DNA of 64,000 bases from Semisulcospira habei. Its lineage: Eukaryota > Mollusca > Gastropoda > Semisulcospiridae. Location of the stretch: contig BTPG01000005.1 of assembly GCA_036245525.1 (NCBI GenBank), forward strand, positions 178,439,198 to 178,503,197, read 5' to 3'. This document shows positions 21,576 to 32,600 of the stretch, piece by piece. The first letter of the stretch is position 1, and the number at the start of each line of letters is the position of its first letter. Under the pieces are notes generated by a model. That model saw nothing but the letters and a program-made list of their open reading frames with translations. It was not told the origin of the DNA and ran no database searches. The translations under genes and the position numbers were made by a program.

Positions 21576-21624
21576 CAGTGGAACGATCAAAAGAGATGGA
21601 CAGGGATGAATGATCGTTCCACTG
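21576..21624. repeat. Hairpin in the probable THOC1 3' UTR
   Basis: CAGTGGAACGATCA is complemented exactly by TGATCGTTCCACTG, with a 21-base loop. It lies 175 bp beyond the THOC1 stop and would be transcribed if the ATTAAA at 21415-21420 is used. Confidence 0.7.
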
Positions 21625-21798
21625 AGCAGTATCTGCAGTTGTAGTCAAAAGTTCAAAGCTGTAGTGCCCAAAAGCTTACAATCGCACTCAAGTCGTCACA
21701 AAGTTGAAACGACTGTGGCTGCAAGGTAGTACCTGATTGTTGCTAGAAGAGGCAGTCTGTCTTTTAACACCCAGAAGAACAAACCACAAACAAGAAAT

Positions 21799-21897
21799 TC
21801 AAGAACTAGTTCCAAAGATTGATTCTGCGATGGCTAACTGTCCAATTTCTTTCAGAGCATCTCTCAGGACTGACGCAGTGTTTTCTGGGTCCGAATC
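21799..21897 (-). CDS. THOC1: THOC1 last coding exon
   Basis: The acceptor TTTTTGTGCAG precedes [20 protein letters not shown], then [12 protein letters not shown] and TGA. It matches the human C-terminus (ATPENLINALNKSGLSDLAE). Phase 0. Confidence 0.9.
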   Translation of the reverse strand, partial: DSDPENTASVLRDALKEIGQLAIAESIFGTSS

Positions 21898-24800
21898 CTG
21901 CACAAAAATTAAAAGGAATAATTAACCCCACAGTCCGATTGCTCAAATTTTGGAGGTGTTGCTTAAGGACATTGTACCAGTTGCAGGAGATGGATTGACC
22001 ATGATAATTCAAGGGTAGTGCCCGATTAGCTTGGCACCTTCAGACGCCAAGCTAATCTGGCACTACCCTTGAATTATCATGGCCAATCTATCCTGCTTTA
22101 GGGCGTCAGGGCTGAATGGGTCAAAGACAGCTGCAAGTCTGTTGACAATATGATCATGATGCCTATCAGGACAGACGACTAACCCCCTCGTGCAAGCAGC
22201 CACTGGCACCGCAAAAAGTACCGGTGGATGCATTTACAGCAGTGCTAAACGGTACGCTAGTTCAAATTCTGATTTCAATTGTAGACCAAAGGGGGAACTA
22301 ATGATTGTACATTGCTTAGCGTCCCGACAGCAACAAGGCTTTCTCAGGACGTGCCTGCACTGCTTGTGAAAAATAAAAAATAAACAGAACATTGAATGTA
22401 TGTCGCCAGCCGGTAAAATACATTAAATAAACCTAACACATGGGGCCTAAATAAAGCTAAGACCATTTAGCAACACACATCCAATATCAAGAGCTACAGG
22501 CAGTGCAGACAGTAGGGAGAGTTTTAAAAAGGCAAATACAGGTGAATGGACCTCGGGTAGACAGAAACACATGCCCCAGAATAGAGAGAAAAACTCACCC
22601 TGTGGGGCTGACCAGGGTGACCCTGGGAACTAAAAAGTACCTAACCCCACCCAAGTCCCCCAGGGCAGACCCGGGTGGGGTAAAGGGGGAACTAAATCTG
22701 AATTGGGGATTGTAGTTTTAAATAACTTGTTCCAAAAATTAAAGATGCAAACACTTTCTACATCAACTGAAGTGCCATTTTTCTGGATCAATAATGGACC
22801 ATTTAATGATGGACCATGAGTAGAGCCTGGTTAAGTTGGTGAATACTACTGGTAATTCAGCTTTAACCTAACCATGTCCATCTCTTTTGACTTGTATGTG
22901 ATAGCAATTACACTAGCAGACTACTGCTATGTAAGCCATTCAGCAGATTGTTATGGATTGGCCATAATCGGTCACGGGTAGTGCCAGCTCAACATGGTGT
23001 CGAGCTAATCCAATGCCCTTGAACAACTTGTGACATCCAATGAATAAATCGAAAAGATGTTAATACATTGCTAACCTGCCACAAGTAGATCATCTTGACT
23101 GCAGGAAGTTTTGTTTCCTCGTCTGGAAGATCCTCAAAGTCTGCAATGTCTTCGCCAGAATAGCCAAGTTCTGTAGCCAGCTTCTTCCAGTTATCTCCCA
23201 GCTGCTTGGCAATGGCCGTCCACTGCTCCTTGGTGATCACCTCATTCACTTCTTCTTTGGCTGGACAGACATGTGAGAAGATCAGGAACAGGAAATAGTT
23301 CAGTTGGAGAAGAAAATGGTTTGACTCTTTCAAAAGTTGCCTGTCAAGCAGGCAGGAGTTGGCACTGAAATAGTCAAACCATTTTCTTTCTAATTCCCTT
23401 TCTTCCTTCCTAACACCCATTCCAACCTACTTTAAGCCCCTCTGACACAGGTAAAACCTTACCTGCAGTAGATCATTTACATGAAAAGTTGCCACTAAAA
23501 GTCAAAACAAAGGAAAATTGTGCAAGAATAGATGTGGAAACAGTACACAACAAGGGTAATCACTCAACACCAGACAAACCTGTAGGTAAACAAGCACTGG
23601 AAAAACCGTTAAACAAACTATCGGATCTTGTTGCTTCTTTTTTGTACACATGTAGCGCTAATGACAAAGACAAGAGGATGTGGACTGTCATGCAGTAAAT
23701 ACCTTGCCCACATTTTCCTGCTAGTTGCTATGACCCATTTAGAATTTAATCCCTTTTTGCATGCAGCTACTGGTACTGCAAACAATCGTGTTCTGGCATT
23801 TCTCGCCCGCAGTCCTGGTACTTCACAGACTGCTATTGCCATCCGTGTATTAAAATCCGATCAGTCCATCACATGTCACAGTATTCAACAGTGTTTTTAA
23901 AAGAGGAAAAACTCAGACTGCTCATGACTGAGCACATGACACTCGTGTCACCCGTCCTCCACTCCGTCATTCCTCCAGTTGTAAAACAGAAACATTCTTG
24001 TATAGCGCTGTTCAGCCGGCGTTGGTGTATCTGTGAACAAAAACTATTGTTCTTATGTCCAGTGTGACAGCAAATGTGCTGAACCGCCAGGTATATTTAA
24101 AAACACTTTTGAATACTGTGACCTGTGATGGACTGATCGGATTTTAATTATACATAAATGAGAAGTGACGAAAAATGAATTATATGTGTGCAACTGACTT
24201 TGTTCTTGTTCCTCCGAGTTGTCCTCCTCTTCCGGCGTTTCTTTCATGGCTTCCTCTTCCTCCTCCCCGACTTCTGTCTTCATTTCTTCCGTCCCATTGG
24301 CCTGAAACACGGCAGTCAAGCCCTCGGTCACATCATAGGTATGTATTTTTGGCATGAATCTAGGTCAAGATGGAGTTTAAGCCATTTTACCCCCCAGGCC
24401 ACATTTCCCAAATTTTGGAGGTGTCACTGACTATGTACCAGTCGCAGGAGAGGGCTCGACCATGATAATTCAAGGATAGTGCCAGATTAGCTTGGCGCCT
24501 GACGGCGCCAAGCTAATCTGGCACTATCCTTAACATATGGTTCATCCTTCTGCTTTAGGGAACTAGGGCTAAACGGTTTATGGTCACACAGACAGACATC
24601 TAATCACAAAAGTGAAATAACTGTTGCAAACAGCACCTCGTAAAAGGCACCAGCTGTTGGTCCTATGGTCTTTGACCTGTCACTTAGATGACCTTAGGTA
24701 AAATTAATTTTTCTCTAAAATGTATTTTTTCGAAAAATACTTACCGATGACATGACTGTTAGGAAATAGTCTACTTGCTTACCAATTTTAGCCTGGGGAT

Positions 24801-27800
24801 CCCTAACAGGGACGAGAGTATATCGAAAAACTGCCCGTGAAAACTCGGTCAAGACTCATGGACGAGAGGGCCCAAGATGAGAATGGGAAGCTGTCCCATT
24901 GGAAAACGGGGCGTAGGTTCATCTACATAGATGTGCCTGCAACCCCTCTACCCAGATCACTAAAAATTGGGAATTGTACAGCTACACTATTCCACAAAGA
25001 ACAGAAAACGGTTATCTGTTCAAAATGCCTGTCTGCAGGCCACCACCAGAGCACTTGCTCTGCGCCGGTCAGGTGCAAGCAATGCTTGGGTGAGGGCCAT
25101 AAGGCCGGTGCCAGCGAGTGTGAACTCGCTGCACCCATGCCTCCGCCCTTCTCATCGGAAGAAAGAAAGAAGCAAAGTACGCTTAGCTTCAACCCCCGCG
25201 AGCCGCGTCAGCCTGCTCGCGGTGCCGGCACTGCCACCGAGTCTGCTCGCAGCAGGTCTCTGACACCGGCGCAGCTGACAAAGCGTGCGCGGTCCCCTTC
25301 CGCGCAACGCTCGCCGCGATCTGCCGGGAAAAAGAACGTGCGAGTGAACAACACCCCCCCACTCAACAAGGAGAACGCAAACCCCAACTCTGACCCCTGT
25401 GGAGAGAGAAACAATATGGATGATGACAACTCGACCATAAATACCTGAACCGGGCGTCACCTCATCCTGCTCTAATGACGAACTGCTTACGGCCACGGAC
25501 TATGATTCCTTCCTCTCGATATGGCTGAATTACGTTGTGTGACTCTGAATGTACGCGGACTCAAAAACAAGCAAAAACGCAATAGCATTTTCAGACTCCT
25601 AAAAAAAGAAAAATACGACGTAATTGCTCTACAAGAATGTCACGTCTCCACACTAGAAGAAGTGGAGCAGTGGGAACTCCAATGGGGAGGGAAACTATTC
25701 TATTCTCTGGGAAACAACCGCAGCCTGGGTCAACTCACTTTAGTCCCCAGAAAACTTATGGAAAACTCGAAATGTATCTACAAAGACACCCGTACTCTTA
25801 TCATAGAAATATTAATAGACGGAAAAAAGATACTCATTGCTAATGTGTATGCTCCACAATCCACCGTCGACAAAATTAACTTCTATTCCCACGTCCGACA
25901 GACCATCCTAGATCACGACACGGAACACAACGGCATAATTATTCTAGGAGATTTTAACTCCGTGATGAGCAATGAGACTGACATAATAAGTGGAGAGCAA
26001 CACAATCAAAGAGAAGTCGATGCACTTGTACAGCTAGCAGTAGACTTAGATCTACACGACAGCTGGCGATCCCTTAACCCCGATTGTAAGCAATACACCT
26101 GGTGCCGACATCACCCATTCACAGCCAGACGCTTAGACTACATATTTATCTCCAACAACCTCACCCCAAACACTGTACACAGTGAAATACTCTCATTCGC
26201 TCACTCTGACCACAGAGCAGTGCTTACAGCAATGTCCTTCCATGATTACCAAAGGGGACCATCGTACTGGAAATTAAATAACAGTCTTCTTAAAGACAAA
26301 GCGTACGTTAGCGTCATTAACAACATTATCGAAGAATCATATCGCGATCAAACAGAGCTCAGCCCGCACACTAAATGGGAACTATGCAAAGTCAGAATCA
26401 GAGAACAGTCTATAGCCTATTTGAAGCACAAGTGGCAAAAACAAAAAGACAATATCAAAATCAAGCAAACTAAACTGCAACTCCTAGAAAACGAACTCGC
26501 TGAGCAAGCAGACAATGAAAGACTCATATCAGAAATAATAAGGATAAAAACAGATCTAGAAATAAACGCCCTCGCGGAAGCTCGCGGGGCACAAATAAGA
26601 TCAAGAATAAAGTTCATTGAAGAGGGCGAGAAAAACACACGGTACTTTCTTGGCCTAAAAAAAGCAAATGGTTCGAAAAACACAATATCGGCTCTCAAAA
26701 CCGAAGACGGAAAATTGCTGACAAAACAACAAGACGTATTGAAAGAACAAGTGAACTTCTATGCTAAACTATACAAAAACGACCTTAGTCTTTCAAACGA
26801 AAATGACACGTCCTTGTCAGATTTTCTTGGCCCTCACTCCTCTCTGCCCACATTAAACGATTTTGACAAAAACAACTGCGAAGATGACATCACGGAAAAC
26901 GAAATAGAGGAAGCCCTCAAATCCATGAAAAACGGCTCAGCGCCGGGATGTGACGGACTTACAACGGAATTTTACAAATGTTTTTGGCCAAAAATAAAAC
27001 ACATGATTATGGACTCCTATTGTTACTCCTTCGAAAGTGGGAACCTATCCCATACCCAAAATAAAGGAATTATAATACTTCTCCATAAAGGCAAAAACCT
27101 CCCGCGGGATAACCTGTCAAACTGGCGACCAATCTCTCTCCTAAACACTGACTATAAACTACTCGCAAAAACGCTAGCCAGAAGGCTTGGTACAGTTATA
27201 CACAAGCTTATAGCTGAGGATCAGTGCGGATTTGTAAAAGGCAGGAATGTTGCAACAATCCTAAGAACAATCGACGACACAGTCAACTATCTGAATAAGG
27301 AAAAGCTCCCAGGAATCTTGGTCGGAATTGACTTTACAAAAGCTTTTGACACAATCTCCAAAACACTGATAGAGGACAGCCTCAAACTGTATGGCTTCGG
27401 CCCCAACTTTCAACAGTGGATAAGCACTCTCATAGAGCAAACAGAAAGCTCCATAAACCATTATGGATGGATCTCTGAACCCTTCAGAATCGAACGAGGA
27501 ATACGACAAGGATGTCCACTGTCCCCGCTGCTGTTCATCTTAGCAGTAGAAGTGCTTGCAATAAAGATCAGGGATAGTAATATACACGGGATAGCGATCA
27601 AGAGAAACCACAGTGTAGAGCTGATACTAAAAATCCAACAGTTTGCAGACGACACTACACTCTTTCTTAAAGACGGTACTGACCTGGACAAGATAATCGA
27701 TATATTTGATAATTTCTCAAAGATATCTGGCCTCAACATGAACAAGGAACAGACAGAAGCAATGTGGCTAGGAAAAGACAAAAATAACGAAAATTCCCCC

Positions 27801-29574
27801 CACGGCATTAAATGGGTAAAACAAATAAAAATTCTTGGCACTTACTTTAACAGCAATGTGAGTGCACAAGAAATTGAAGACAACTGGTCGAAAAAAATCG
27901 AAAACATGAAAAAGGCAATAAAGCAATGGTCAAGACGAAATTTAAGTATACAAGGTAAAATTGTTGTAGCTAAAACATGTCTTATCTCTCAGTTTGTGTA
28001 CATCATGCAAGCCATCGGCCTCCCGGAGGACATTTTGGCTGCAATTAATCGAGAACTATTTACTTTCATCTGGAAAAAGAAATATAATAATAAAAAAGCA
28101 TTTGAAAAGGTCAAACGTAAGGTACTTACTCAAGGTACCGACCTTGGAGGTCTCAAGATGATAGATATGAAAACACTCCAAGAAGCTCTGTACCTCACAT
28201 GGGTCCCCAAACTCGTAAAAGGGGACACAAGCAGCGCATGGAAGGCATACCCAGTTCACGTCTTCTCAAAACTATCTAACGACCTGGACATATTGGCAAC
28301 TCCCTCAAACCCAACGGACTTAAATGGACTCTCCCCAAACATAGGAAACTTTTGGAAAAACGTCCTCCGTGCCTAGTTAAACTTGAGATCTAAATTTGAT
28401 GAGAACGAGGCAAGAGAACTTTACCTAAACTCCGCTATATGGAATAACTCCAATCTACAATTTAAACGTAAAAGCCTGTACATGAAAGATTGGATTGCAA
28501 AAGGATTACACAAGCTCAACGATATCCTTAGCGACAGATTCAAAATAATCACATTTGGCGATCTAGAGGCGCTGGTAGGCCCAGCCCCACATAGAATATT
28601 AGAATACAACGCAATGCGTTCTGCAGTTCAGCAGGCCTTTGCAAGCAACCGAATTAAACTCTTCGACCACCCAGAACAAAACCCCTCACGCATGACACTA
28701 AATGGCATCACAGTAGACACTCTCACCGCAAAACACTTTCGAATATTACTCACGGAAGAAACACAACCATGCGCGGTAAACTTTTGGAACAGAAAGTTAC
28801 ATGTATCTATCAACAAGCACCACTGGGAGGCTGTAATCAACGCCACCCGAGAAACCAGACTAAGGGTTCTTCATTGGAAGATCCTTCACAACATCTTCCC
28901 CACAAACATACTCCTAAAAAAGATGGGAATTGCAAACTCGGACAAATGTAACGCATGCCGTTTAGACCAAACAGACTTTATAGAGCATTTTTTCTTTGCC
29001 TGTCCCAAAACCAAACCCTTATGGCAAATGGTCGAAAAAGAAATCAACGTGCGAACCCAACAGCATCTCAAAATAACTGAAAACATTGCCCTTCTGGGAA
29101 TCCACGAACGAAACGTCGACCACCAAAACAAGAACCTAATAAACCATCTCATTATCCTAGCGAAAATGTGTATCAGCAAATTTAGATACGGCGACGCTGC
29201 TAATATTTGCATGATTTTTGAAAAGGAACTGATGCTAAGAAACCATTTGATGCCACATTTATAACTATCTCTCTCCTCTCTCTCTCGTGCATCTTTTAAA
29301 GACAGTAGCAAAAGACAACAGCAGAGAGTGCATGGCAGCAAACCCACTTTGTTTTCTGTCCATCCCAATAATCTATAATCTTTAATTGCTATATATAGTA
29401 TACATGTGTACCTGATCAAGACACCGCAAACAACGGTTTATGTCCATTACTAGTTCACGTAGTGTTCACTGTTACATTGGGCATCCATCATCAGAATTTT
29501 GAAATAAAATTTGACTAAACAAAATGTGAAGAATAGACGGGAAGATGATGTCGGGAGGATTAAAGAAGAATTGG

Positions 29575-29629
<55 letters not shown>

Positions 29630-32600
29630 AACAGGCACAAAAAACCTTCCTATACGGCAATTGCTGGGCCGGTTTAAGACTGATTCCCACAAAACAAAAA
29701 AAAAACAAAAAAAAAAATAAAAAACAGGGACGAGAGTAGCCTCCCCTGCCCATCCGGTCACATGCCGGGTGGTGTCTCCTTTAGCCAGTTGTCTACGGAG
29801 TTACCAGAGGCAAGCGGGGAGGAGGGAGGGACCTCCGAGTCATGTCATCGGTAAGTATTTTTCGAAAAAATACATTTTAGAGAAAAATTAATTTGTTTCC
29901 TCAAAACACATTACTGATGACATGACTGTCAGGAAGAATGACAAAATGGAGGAGGGTGCCGCACAATCCCTTCAGAAACCTCGTTCGGGACAAACCGGCC
30001 CGTCACTCCTAATCGCACACTCCCGACAATTTTAGCGAAGTGCAACCTAAGGCGCTGAGGGCGCCTGGAGGGAGTGTTGCGCCGCAGAAAGTCGCCCACC
30101 AGCGTAAGGTTGTCGTGCTGGACTGTAGGGCGCGGAAGTAGAAACGGGCGAAGGTAGATTCGTCCCGCCACCCCACTGCAGCCACAATGTCCATAGCCGC
30201 AGAGGCTAGGCGAAGACAGGCCGGTAAGGACGGTCGAACCGTACACAGTCTACGAAGGGTCAGAGGCTCAGGTAAACGCGTGCGTACGCTAACAGCGAAG
30301 TAGACAACTGGCTAAAGGAGACACCACCGGGCACGTGACCGGATGGGCAGGGGAGGCTACTCTCGTCCCTGTTAGGGATCCCCGAGAGCCTCCTGGGGGG
30401 ACCCTTTGGGTCTTAGGCTAAAATTGGTAAGCAAGTAGACTATTTCCTGACAGTCATGTCATCGGTAATGTGTTTTGAGGAAACAAAAGACGGCCTGTCT
30501 AAGGCGACCATTTTTTTGTATAGTCCCTTGGATTGCCTTACACAGTCTGACTGTAGCTTTGTAACTAGTTTCGCTTGAAAAGTTTTAAATAGTAAGTAAG
30601 AATTCTGGCAAGTGTTCCAGGGGTAGTGCCGGTGACATTGATGCACTTTCAACGTTCATTAGGTAGTCTTTTTAACTCATTTAGCCTTGAGGCCCTACAG
30701 CAGGAATGGACTGACTATGATGAAGGGTAGTGCCAAATTGGCACCAAACCAATCTGGCACTACCCTTGAATTATAATGATCGAACCATCTACTACTGGTG
30801 TATAGCCGTTAGAAGACACCTCCAAAAATGAATTTTTTTTCTAAAATGTATTTTTTTGAAAAATACTTACCGATGGCATTACTATCTGGGAATACACTCT
30901 ATTGCCTATAGATTTCAGCAAAATTGTGTGTAGCACACAACTGGGGAGGAGACACCGGGGATCCAAGCACTATGACCCCGGGTGGCCTCCCCTTACTACC
31001 CTATCCCGGCGAGCACAGGGCGACCTCGTCAGTTTCACACATAGCCACAAGAGGCAAGCGGGGCAGGCGGGAGGGCCATTCGAGTAATGCCATCGGTAAG
31101 TATTTTTCAAAAAAATACATTTTAGAAAAAAAATTCATTTGTTTTTTCAAAATACATTACCGATGGCATTACTATCTGGGAGAATGGCGAACAGGCGGAG
31201 GGTGCCGTATCTAACCACAACCCAACCACTCCGCCGGCCCCCTCGAGAGAGAACTCCCGACGATTTCAGCTATGATGTGCCTAAGACGCCAGCAGCGCTC
31301 GGAGGGAGTGCTGGGCCGCGGAGATGTCGCCCACCCGTGCCAGGGAGTCACGTCAGCCGGATAGGTCTCTTAAGGTAGAAGCGTGCGAAAGTGGAGTCTG
31401 AGCGCCGGCCACCCGCTGCCAAAATATCTTTGACCGAGCAGTTGCGGTCCAGGGCTAGACTGGTGGCTACTGCTCTCACTTCATGCGCCCGGATTTGTAA
31501 AGGCTCAGCGCCGCGTGGGGAGAGGTCTAGGTAGTCTGACCTAATCACCCACCGCAGCCAGGATGACACGATCTGGGCCGAGATGTGGCGTCTGCCCGCG
31601 GACAAGGTAAGAAGAGGCGCGAGCGCCCCCGGCGCTGCGGCTGAGAGCGGCGCAGGTAAATCTTTAGCGCCCGCACTGGGTCCTGTTGCCGCGATCCAGG
31701 GGAGAGGTCCGCTCCACAGAGGGGCCGTATCGTTAGCACCTGAGGAGCCGCCGCGGGCGGCGGTTCTTGGCCAGGAAGGACGGATCGGAGAGCCTCTGCG
31801 CAGAGCCGTCGGAACGAACCGCAAACAGGCTGGGAGCATCGAGAGCGCGTGAAGCTCGCTGACTCGGGACGCTGTAACGAGAGCCAGAAGGAAACAGGTT
31901 TTCCGGGTCAAGTCTGAGAACCGAGCCAAGGGGAGGGGCTCAACCGGTCCGTATTCAACCACGTCAGTACCCAGGCAAGATCCCACCGGGGTACTAGGGA
32001 ACGTGAAACCGGACGTCGGAGTTCAAAGTGAGCCAGAAATTCGACAGATCCTTGCAGGCGCCTGGGTCCGGAAGACACCGGTGACGGTAGATGTCCGCGA
32101 ACGTAGCGCGGTAGCCCTTGATGGCGACCGGGGCTAAGCCCCGGTCGTCGAAGAGCCACAGGAAGAACTCCGCCAGTTGGTGGGAGGCTAGGTTAGTGGG
32201 AGGGTGCCCATGGGAGGTGCACCAGGTCTGAAAGACCCTCCACTTGCCTTCGTACACCTTCCTTGTAGAGAGTCTGCGGGCTGCTGCAATTGCCGCCACT
32301 GCTGCATCCGAGAACCTCTAGCGGCGCGGGCGTGCCGGACAACCTCCAAGCGTGTAGGCGGAGGCGTACGGGGCACGGATGGAAAAGCCGCTGACGGGGC
32401 TGCTTGAGCATCGTGGAAGGGGTAGGAAGCTCCAGAGGAGGGTCCGTCGCAAGCGCGAGGAGGTCCGTGGTCCAGCTCTTGGTCCAGTTGAAGGGGGCCA
32501 CCAGCAGGAGGACCGCCGAGCATCCTAGAAGCTTCCGCAGTACCTTCGGAACGAGGACTGCCGGGGGGTAGGCGTAAGCAATCCGGCCGACCCAAGGAAT

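Larger units (their letters stand above)
24821..29722 (+). mobile_element. LINE (L1/Tx1-like), 5'-truncated, inside DIRS element A
   Basis: A 4.9-kb non-LTR retrotransposon with the C-terminal part of ORF1, an ORF2 with endonuclease, reverse transcriptase and C-terminal zinc finger, a 3' UTR and A-rich ends. It is flanked by a perfect 16-bp target-site duplication. The 5' end falls inside ORF1, typical of incomplete target-primed reverse transcription. The ORF2 layout and motifs look most like the L1 superfamily, probably a Tx1-like clade; assignment needs a tree. Confidence 0.92.
24703..30486 (-). mobile_element. DIRS-type retrotransposon A, internally deleted and split by a LINE
   Basis: The left end ATTAATTTTTCTCTAAAATG and right end TGTTTTGAGGAAACAA are outer termini with CATGACTG-type inverted repeats. 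Inside, at about 29842-29935, the complements of both outer ends are fused (GAGAAAAATTAAT joined to TTGTTTCCTC). That fused block is the internal complementary region characteristic of DIRS elements, used as a template during replication through a circle. Without the 4.9-kb LINE and one duplicated target, only about 866 bp remain. They hold a recombinase remnant and no reverse transcriptase, so the element is non-autonomous. Confidence 0.85.

Noticed and set aside
29450..29761. Phe-rich and Lys-rich frames near the LINE tail
   Set aside because: Translation of the poly(A) tract.
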